Of a DNA stretch of 6,178 nucleotides, positions 1-4,466 are shown in pieces (the stretch's first letter is position 1; each line of letters opens with the position of its first letter). The position numbers and the translations under genes are program-made. Origin of the DNA: Phycisphaerae bacterium (GTDB taxonomy: Bacteria; Planctomycetota; Phycisphaerae; Tepidisphaerales; Tepidisphaeraceae); NCBI GenBank assembly GCA_014380825.1, contig JACMJD010000564.1, forward strand, positions 1-6,178, given 5' to 3'. The notes beneath the pieces were generated by a model. That model saw only the letters and a list, made by a program, of their open reading frames with translations. It did no database searches and was not told the DNA's origin.

Positions 1-405
1 GACGTCGCCGAGTTGTATCAGCACCTGTTCGGCCCGCGTCCGTACGCCGAAGTGCTGATCGCGGAACACGATGAGATTGGCGGGCAGGCGCGAGCGGTGA
101 TCGGCTTCGCGTTCTTCTTCCACAACTTCTCAACCTTCTGCGGCAAGCCGGGCATCTATCTCGAAGATCTCTTCGTGCGTCCGCAATATCGCGGACAGGG
201 ACACGGAAAAGCCCTGCTCGCGGCACTGGCCAAGCTCGCGATCGACCGAAACTGCGCGCGACTCGAGTGGGCCGTGCTCAACTGGAACACGCCGTCGATC
301 GAGTTCTACAAGAGCCTCGGCGCCGAGCCGCAGACGGAGTGGACGGTCTATCGATTGGCAGATGCGCCGCTGGAAAAGCTGGCGAAGAGTTCGAACCGCG
401 GATGA
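1..405 (+). CDS. GNAT N-acetyltransferase, diamine/spermidine acetyltransferase-like, 5'-truncated
   Basis: This enzyme probably transfers acetyl from acetyl-CoA to a primary amine of a small substrate (a polyamine, diamine or related amine) in the cytosol. The frame is open from base 1 with no convincing start, so the gene begins outside the window. The 134 visible residues align by eye with human SSAT1 (171 residues) from about its residue 38, so roughly 37 N-terminal residues are missing. Seen: IYLEDLFV (52-59), matching the YLEDFFV strand of SSAT; acetyl-CoA pyrophosphate loop RGQGHGK (64-70); WNTPSIEFYKSLGA (95-108), whose Tyr103 corresponds to the general-acid Tyr of GNAT enzymes. The family call is firm; the exact substrate is inference, since many bacterial SSAT-like proteins act on other amines. 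The last four residues (SNRG) and the TGA at 403-405 fall inside a repeat element, so the natural C-terminus may have been slightly altered. Confidence 0.88.
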   Translation, partial: DVAELYQHLFGPRPYAEVLIAEHDEIGGQARAVIGFAFFFHNFSTFCGKPGIYLEDLFVRPQYRGQGHGKALLAALAKLAIDRNCARLEWAVLNWNTPSIEFYKSLGAEPQTEWTVYRLADAPLEKLAKSSNRG

Positions 406-426
406 ACGCAGATGAACGCGGATTGA
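397..426. repeat. Three imperfect tandem 10-base units (CGCGGATGAA type)
   Basis: Three consecutive units are seen: CGCGGATGAA (397-406), CGCAGATGAA (407-416) and CGCGGATTGA (417-426). The first contains the stop codon of the acetyltransferase gene. A related, more diverged copy occurs in inverted orientation at 525-539, on the far side of the central palindrome. From memory, AACCGC(A/G)GATGAACGC strings recur between genes in planctomycete and other environmental bacterial genomes; I cannot verify this here. Confidence 0.6.
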
Positions 427-434
427 TTTAGCAC

Positions 435-516
435 TGTCATCCAGAGCGGTACTCCGCGATGGATCTGGTTTCACGCGCTAGGCTAGATCCTTCGCGGAGC
501 ACCGCTCTGGATGACA
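435..516. repeat. Large inverted repeat with 32-base arms between convergent genes
   Basis: The left arm (435-466, beginning TGTCATCCAGAGCGG) and the right arm (485-516) are inverted copies matching at 30 of 32 positions, with an 18-base loop (467-484). Each arm also holds its own mini-hairpin, GCGG-TACT-CCGC on the left and GCGG-TGCT-CCGC in the reverse complement of the right. The sequence resembles the TGTCATCC(T/C)GAGCG...GGATCT palindromes dispersed in many environmental bacterial genomes (recalled, unverified). It lies between two converging genes and could act as a bidirectional terminator, but there is no T-tract after either arm. The right arm encodes the last residues and the stop of the membrane protein gene on the - strand. 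Confidence 0.8.
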
Positions 517-1100
517 GGTTGGCTGTGTATCTGCGGTTCCAATCCACATGTCCACCACGACAATTGAGGATCGATGCGCACGATCGCGCTCCAGATCGTG
601 ATGATCATCGCCAACCAAACCAGATAAGCCGGAGTCGCTGTCGTTGCAGCCCAAGAAGCAGGCAGCAGAAAATCCGCCACAACCAAGCCGGCGGCCAGTA
701 AGACAGCGGGCGTGATCCGCACTGGATCGCCGAACAGAATTCGATTCAACATCGTCGCGACGAAGATCATCGCGATCGCCGGCACGAGCCAGAACTTCGG
801 CATCAACGTCTGGCAGATAAGCACGAAGCTTCCGCCCACGAATGCGATCGCCGCGTGTTCGATCATTCGTGCGAGACTTCGAGCAGCGCGCGGCGTAGCG
901 ATCCATTGAATGATTCCGAGGACGACAATGCTCGCAGCAAATGCAGGCGGAAAGATCGCCCACAATCGAATGGGAAACTCATGCCCCTCGCGTTGAATCA
1001 GCCAGTGTTGCGCGTTCTTGGCGAAGCCGGTGAACCATGCGAGCGCGAGGATGATCAGATTGATCAACGTGGCCGGAGAGATCGCGTTGCGAAGCCGCAT
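483..1100 (-). CDS. Hypothetical integral membrane protein, about six helices
   Basis: I do not recognise the family. The 205 residues are strongly hydrophobic, with likely helices at about 10-27, 48-68, 83-100, 102-118, 131-148 and 157-174. Conserved-looking features are the amphipathic stretch TPRAARSLARMIEH (69-82) and NRILFGDPVRITP (119-131) between helices 4 and 5. No catalytic or metal-binding signature is evident. ATG at 1100-1098 is the best start, giving a short N-terminus before helix 1, but no Shine-Dalgarno site is visible: the bases directly upstream are a pyrimidine heptamer array on this strand. The C-terminus is odd. From Glu188 to the TAG stop (485-483) the codons come from the repeat block, so the ancestral protein probably ended differently. 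The gene lies 87 bases downstream of the lipoprotein gene on the same strand and could be co-transcribed with it. Confidence 0.72.
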   Translation of the reverse strand: MRLRNAISPATLINLIILALAWFTGFAKNAQHWLIQREGHEFPIRLWAIFPPAFAASIVVLGIIQWIATPRAARSLARMIEHAAIAFVGGSFVLICQTLMPKFWLVPAIAMIFVATMLNRILFGDPVRITPAVLLAAGLVVADFLLPASWAATTATPAYLVWLAMIITIWSAIVRIDPQLSWWTCGLEPQIHSQPVIQSGAPRRI

Positions 1101-1182
1101 AGAGGGTAGAGGGTAGAGGGTAGAGGGTAGAGGGCAGGAAGAGCCGCAAGACCGCTTCTCCTAACCTCTACCCTCTACCCTC
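1101..1182. repeat. Heptamer (AGAGGGT) array with facing inverted copy
   Basis: The left arm (1101-1134) has five GGG runs at 1104, 1111, 1118, 1125 and 1132, each separated by TAGA. The right arm (1162-1182) is the complementary CTCTACC type with two CCC runs. About 19 bases can pair in several registers, and the segment between the arms (1137-1161) can extend the stem imperfectly. The + strand left arm meets the simple four-tract G-quadruplex pattern with 4-base loops. The array sits between the stop of the lipoprotein gene (1188) and the ATG of the membrane protein gene (1100), so it may terminate transcription or mask the translation start. Both roles are inference. Confidence 0.85.
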
Positions 1183-1187
1183 TCTCT

Positions 1188-2432
1188 TCATTTGCTCGTC
1201 ACGTTGATCCGCAGCAACTGTCCCGATGAGTTGTCATACCCGGCGAACGTGTCGCGATTCAGCGGGATGAGCTGTTGCAGCCGCACCGCGTAGATCGCGA
1301 ACTGGCCGGGCGCGTGGATGTCGTCGCGACCGATGGCGGTGTACTTGCCGTCGGTCGTGTTGATCATCAGCAACGCGGGATATTGCGTCACCAGTTCCGG
1401 CGGCTCCGGGCGCGCGGAGATCGATGGATCGATCGTCGGTCCGTCGGCGGCGAAGAAGAGAATTCGTTCGCTCTTTTCGGGTGATTTTCCGTCGGGGCTT
1501 TTCAACGCCGGCTGAATTGCCGGCTCGCTGAGGGCATCGCTCACGCCCACCATCGACGCCAGGAATTTCGCGCCGCCGGAGTCGTCGACGACGTAGATGG
1601 CGCCGAATTTTCGATCGACCATCAGCAGGGCGTTGCGCGCCGTCTGGCGCGTCGCAGTCGGATCGGGGATTTGCGGACCGACGGCCAGCTCGATCTCCGG
1701 CGCGGTCAGCTCGACCGGATCGGTGAGTCGCACGGCGCGTATTTTTCGCGTGAGCTGTCCCGGCCCGATCACGGGCAGACGGTTTGGCTCGAATTCGAGA
1801 ATCGCCCAGTTGTCGCTGTGCCGCAGGAACAGGCGGATGACCGCGCCGCACGGCAGCAGCTCGCCGCGCGCCAGGTCCAGTGATCGGCCCATTTCGCTGA
1901 TGGTGGCGAGCTGTTGCGTGTCGGCGACGATCTGGATTTCGCCCGTGCGCGGATCGAATCGACCGATCGCCTGCGCCCCGACCGCCGCGCCCGCGCCGCC
2001 GTTGAAGTAGAAGTACAGCGCGCCATCGAACCCGGCCGCCAGCGACTGGATATTCCCGCCCGGCTTGACCGGCGGACGCAATGGAAACGACTTATTCGGC
2101 GTGGGCGGTGCCGGACGCGCGTCGGGTCTTGGTGTAGTCGGTTTCATCGCCGCCAGGATGCTCGTCGACGACAGCGTCGTCGGCTGCGGCAGATTCCCGC
2201 CCGGCCCCGTGACGAACAGCAGGTCCTGCCCGTCCTCGCTTTCCTGCGACCAGTAGACATTGCCTAAAGCATCGACCGCCACGTGCGTCGTGCGATTGGC
2301 CACGAGCTGCGCGATCGGCTCCATGCGCACTTCGCTGGTCGCGCCTTTCGGCTCGAGCACAACCAGCGCCGACCGCTGATCGCAGGACAGCGCGAGCAGA
2401 CAGATACTGAGAACGATGGCGCGACGCATCAT
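1188..2432 (-). CDS. Predicted exported lipoprotein with beta-propeller-like repeats
   Basis: The 414-residue protein has no family I can name. The N-terminus MMRRAIVLSICLLALSC is a signal peptide with a lipobox-like end. Cys17 is preceded by A-L-S, which is non-canonical at -3 where Leu is usual, and followed by Asp. Recurrent strand-turn units suggest a propeller or NHL-like fold: VDALGNVYWSQ, GFDGALYFYF, RFDPRTGEIQIV, DRKFGAIYVVDD and INTTDGKYTAIG. A Pro-rich stretch (PTTPRPDARPAPPTPNK) lies at about residues 98-114. The protein probably sits in the cell envelope. I chose ATG at 2432 because it gives a compact signal peptide; an upstream TTG at 2462 and the adjacent ATG at 2429 are alternatives, and AAGGTG and GAGGTG lie just upstream. 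The hairpin terminator at 2487-2515 separates it from the pseudopilin, so it probably has its own promoter, which I could not identify. Confidence 0.7.
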   Translation of the reverse strand: MMRRAIVLSICLLALSCDQRSALVVLEPKGATSEVRMEPIAQLVANRTTHVAVDALGNVYWSQESEDGQDLLFVTGPGGNLPQPTTLSSTSILAAMKPTTPRPDARPAPPTPNKSFPLRPPVKPGGNIQSLAAGFDGALYFYFNGGAGAAVGAQAIGRFDPRTGEIQIVADTQQLATISEMGRSLDLARGELLPCGAVIRLFLRHSDNWAILEFEPNRLPVIGPGQLTRKIRAVRLTDPVELTAPEIELAVGPQIPDPTATRQTARNALLMVDRKFGAIYVVDDSGGAKFLASMVGVSDALSEPAIQPALKSPDGKSPEKSERILFFAADGPTIDPSISARPEPPELVTQYPALLMINTTDGKYTAIGRDDIHAPGQFAIYAVRLQQLIPLNRDTFAGYDNSSGQLLRINVTSK

Positions 2433-2486
2433 CACCTTGAACGATACACCTCGAAGTGGCAAAAAGAATGAGCCCGCGTAAAAGAG

Positions 2487-2515
2487 AAAGGTGACATCCG
2501 TTGGATGTCACCTTT
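2487..2515 (-). terminator. Hairpin terminator after the pseudopilin gene
   Basis: AAAGGTGACATCC (2487-2499) and GGATGTCACCTTT (2503-2515) form a perfect 13-bp stem with a GTT loop. On the - strand the stem is followed by a pyrimidine- and T-rich tail (CTCTTTTA), as expected of an intrinsic terminator. It begins 43 bases past the TGA of the pseudopilin gene at 2558. On the + strand the following bases (GTTCGTTCC) lack a good T run, so the - orientation is preferred. Confidence 0.78.
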
Positions 2516-2557
2516 GTTCGTTCCCGCCTTCTCCGCTCCATTGATAGCGCGATCAGA

Positions 2558-3649
2558 TCAGCGCGGGATGGTGTAGGTTCCAGTCTGGCCCGCGAGGAAC
2601 TTGTCATACGTATCGTTCGGGATTCCTGTTGCGCTTCGCACCGCTTGGATCTTCGTACCCGTCGGACACCAAAGCGATGGATCGGATGATTCCAGATCGC
2701 CCATCGTTTCCGCATGGCCGTCCCAGAACACAACATTCATGCGGAAGCTGTCGGCAGAGGCGCCTTGATTGCGCTTGCCGTGACGGTATGCGAAGACGCG
2801 ATCGTCCGTACCTGTTCCGCCATTTCCCGGCGATTGCAATCGTGACCAGGCGCGCGTCTGCGCATTCCACGGCCCGGCGTCGGCGTACATATTGCCGCCA
2901 CCGCCGGAAATAGTGGAATCATAGGTTGGCGGCGTCGCGCGGGTTGAACGGCTGCCGTCAGCGAATGCGATCTTGCGCGAAGAGTTTTTGATCTTGGCGA
3001 CACGCGGACCATATCCGCTCGGCGGATCATAAACTGGGTTGCCGCCTGAGATATTGCCGCCCGTTCGATTGTTATGACTTGTGTTCGTCACCCCCGGTGC
3101 ATACACATTCGGCGTATTCGGAATGAGCGTGAACACGAACGCCATGTTGTACGACATGAACGGCAGCGTGCCCCAGTTCGGTCCGGAGAAGTTCGTCATG
3201 AGCGCGTCTTGGTTTTCAGGGCACGAAAACACGCCGTAGGTCGAGAGACGCACGAATCGCTGCTTGCGTTGGTCCGACGTGCCGCCTTCCTCAAACTTCA
3301 CACCCATTACGCGCGCGAGCGGTGCCTGCCAGTCGTTGGTGCTGGAGATCTCAGGCGCGTTGGTATCGTTAAACTGTCCCGCCGGCTGCGCGAAGCTGCC
3401 CTGCGACATGAAATGAAACCCGGACGTGTTGGCGCTGCCCGCCATCCATCCTTTGTGCTGTGCGGCGTAAATCTGCTGCGCCTGCATAATCGACCGAAGG
3501 TTCGCTAAGCACTTAACCGTGTTGGCGGCGCGTCGCGCGCTGCCCAGGGCGGGCAGCAGGATGGAGATGAGTAGCGCGATGATGCCGATCACGACCAAGA
3601 GTTCGACCAACGTAAATCCACGACGACGCGACTTAAATCTGCAAACCAT
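2558..3649 (-). CDS. Type II secretion-like pseudopilin with prepilin cleavage/methylation signal
   Basis: This is a 363-residue membrane-anchored pseudopilin of the large planctomycete family. A basic leader ([11 protein letters not shown]) precedes the prepilin peptidase site Gly11|Phe12, with Glu16 at +5 and a hydrophobic helix at 12-32 ([20 protein letters not shown]). [14 protein letters not shown] follows, as is common in these proteins. The middle is Gly/Asn/Ser-rich. Near the C-terminus, RHGKRN (289-294) and [10 protein letters not shown] (305-314) correspond to the conserved H...DG segment, but here the His-to-Asp gap is 19 residues instead of the usual 9. Such proteins are thought to enter type II secretion-like or pilin-like assemblies after cleavage, or to act as surface proteins; the exact role is unknown. 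The ATG at 3649 has a good ribosome binding site, GGAGAGG, four bases upstream. The gene lies 66 bases after the small CPDC protein on the same strand and is closed by a hairpin terminator. Confidence 0.92.
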   Translation of the reverse strand: MVCRFKSRRRGFTLVELLVVIGIIALLISILLPALGSARRAANTVKCLANLRSIMQAQQIYAAQHKGWMAGSANTSGFHFMSQGSFAQPAGQFNDTNAPEISSTNDWQAPLARVMGVKFEEGGTSDQRKQRFVRLSTYGVFSCPENQDALMTNFSGPNWGTLPFMSYNMAFVFTLIPNTPNVYAPGVTNTSHNNRTGGNISGGNPVYDPPSGYGPRVAKIKNSSRKIAFADGSRSTRATPPTYDSTISGGGGNMYADAGPWNAQTRAWSRLQSPGNGGTGTDDRVFAYRHGKRNQGASADSFRMNVVFWDGHAETMGDLESSDPSLWCPTGTKIQAVRSATGIPNDTYDKFLAGQTGTYTIPR

Positions 3650-3673
3650 ATTGCCTCTCCGTTACATGTGGGG

Positions 3674-3689
3674 GCGCGAGCTATCGCGC
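3674..3689. other. Small hairpin between the CPDC protein and pseudopilin genes
   Basis: GCGCGA (3674-3679) and TCGCGC (3684-3689) form a perfect 6-bp stem with a GCTA loop. It lies in the 66-base gap of the presumed two-gene unit, upstream of the pseudopilin ribosome binding site. No T-tract follows on the - strand, so it is not a convincing terminator. It could be an RNA processing or stability element, or chance in GC-rich DNA. Confidence 0.3.
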
Positions 3690-3715
3690 ACGCAGCCGCT
3701 CAACATCGCGGCGAG

Positions 3716-4186
3716 CTAATCGTCCTGTCCTTGTCTTTTTCGCTTGGGTGCCTTGTCATACTCCGGCTGCGTTGGCGGCGGCGGTGCGCCCACAACCGCA
3801 TTTGGATTCAGTGGCACGACCAGCCGCCCGCAATCCGGACAGAACGTCGGCTCGCTCCCGCCTTTTCGCGAGTTCAAAAGCACGTAAGTCGGATCGTTCT
3901 TCGGCTTCCCGTCCTTCGTCCAGAAGCACCGTTCTGCTTCCACCCCGGTGTCCTTGCCGGAGTATGGCGACTTGATCGGGATCATGTCGCCTACCTTCAA
4001 GGTATGCGTGAACGTCTTTCCGTTTTCCGTATCAATGAATACGCGATCCGTGGAGAGGTAAGCGGCCTCGGTCGCGCCCAGATTTCGCCTGAGCGAAAAG
4101 AACCCGACCGCTAAACCAATCGCGACAACGCCAACCGCGATGCCTTTGCCCGCCGGTCCGTTTAGAATTTCGCGCAAACCTGCCAT
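3716..4186 (-). CDS. Small single-helix membrane protein with a CPDC motif
   Basis: The function is not recognised. The 156-residue protein has one N-terminal membrane helix (about 15-32) followed by RR and a soluble domain that probably lies outside the cytoplasmic membrane. Its visible features are VFIDTENGKTFTHTLKVGDMIPIKSPYSGKD (split as VFIDTENGKTF and KVGDMIPIKSPYSGKD), a single ERCFW cysteine, and CPDCGRLV at 116-123, which resembles half of a zinc ribbon. The end is Pro-rich then basic (APPPPTQPEYDKAPKRKRQ). ATG at 4186 is used; only a weak GGATAGG lies eight bases upstream. The gene precedes the pseudopilin by 66 bases on the same strand, so the two are probably co-transcribed. Pairing with a pseudopilin suggests an envelope or secretion-related role, but this is context only. 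Confidence 0.75.
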   Translation of the reverse strand: MAGLREILNGPAGKGIAVGVVAIGLAVGFFSLRRNLGATEAAYLSTDRVFIDTENGKTFTHTLKVGDMIPIKSPYSGKDTGVEAERCFWTKDGKPKNDPTYVLLNSRKGGSEPTFCPDCGRLVVPLNPNAVVGAPPPPTQPEYDKAPKRKRQGQDD

Positions 4187-4346
4187 ATCGTGGCCTATCC
4201 AGTGGGGCGCGGGTTAGCGCGCGTCGAACTTCGCGCGAGCAACGTTCATCGTTCGCTCTCGCCTCGTTTTCCCATCCAGCTTTACGACCGTCGCGTCAGG
4301 GCCGCTCCGCACGGCATGTTCAGATCGCGTTAAGGCTTGGCGTCTG

Positions 4347-4375
4347 AGTATATCGGGCGCTGATTCATACCGCAA
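4347..4375 (-). promoter_or_regulatory. Candidate sigma-70-like promoter for the CPDC protein-pseudopilin unit
   Basis: On the - strand TTGCGG (4375-4370) and TATACT (4352-4347) are separated by exactly 17 bases. The -10 matches consensus at five of six positions and the -35 at three of six. Transcription would begin near 4340, giving a leader of about 150 bases before the ATG at 4186. That leader contains an 11-codon frame (4249-4214, MNVARAKFDAR then TAA) and a GC-rich inverted repeat near 4217-4238. Confidence 0.42.
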
Positions 4376-4409
4376 AGACAATGCGTCCGGCGAACACGCT
4401 GCCAACATA

Positions 4410-4452
4410 TTGTCCACAAAGCTTGTCCAGAGTGCCAACGCCGGGCTATCAC
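4410..4452 (+). promoter_or_regulatory. Candidate promoter/operator region of the carotenoid desaturase gene
   Basis: TTGTCCA occurs twice in direct orientation, at 4410-4416 and 4423-4429, 13 bases apart start to start. The second copy could serve as a weak -35 (TTGTCC), with TATCAC at 4447-4452 as a weak -10 after 18 bases. Initiation near 4459 would leave almost no leader before the ATG at 4467, consistent with the absence of a Shine-Dalgarno site. The repeat may instead be a regulator binding site. Both readings are weak. Confidence 0.22.
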
Positions 4453-4466
4453 TTCACTAAACACCA

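Larger units (their letters stand above)
393..540. repeat. Composite nested repeat block (outer GAACCGC arms around the central palindrome)
   Basis: The outer elements are GAACCGCGGATGAAC at 393-407 and, on the other strand, GAACCGCAGATACAC at 539-525. They match at 12 of 15 positions and enclose the 32-base-arm palindrome. The block therefore looks like one element nested in another, or a composite mobile repeat. It covers the end of the acetyltransferase gene and the last 18 codons of the membrane protein gene. The block is seen; its mobile origin is inference. Confidence 0.5.

Noticed and set aside
435..516. Possible tRNA or structured RNA gene
   Set aside because: A simple two-arm inverted repeat with no cloverleaf, no T-loop consensus and overlap with a coding 3' end.
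459..701. 80-codon + strand frame
   Set aside because: It begins inside the palindromic repeat, has an Arg/Asp/Gln-rich composition typical of antisense high-GC DNA, and lies opposite the membrane protein gene.
1101..1182. Possible CRISPR array
   Set aside because: The repeat unit is seven bases with no spacers; it is a simple tandem array with an inverted copy.
1234..1851. 205-codon - strand frame
   Set aside because: It is Arg-rich and low in hydrophobic structure, and runs in another frame within the lipoprotein gene, which has a signal peptide and balanced composition.
1597..2010. 137-codon + strand frame
   Set aside because: Ser/Arg/Pro-rich antisense of the lipoprotein gene with no recognisable domain.
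3074..3508. 144-codon + strand frame
   Set aside because: Arg/His-rich antisense of the clearly real pseudopilin gene.
4214..4438. 74-codon - strand frame in the divergent intergenic region
   Set aside because: It spans the candidate promoter, has no ribosome binding site or recognisable domain, and mixed composition; only its last 11 codons are mentioned as a possible leader frame.
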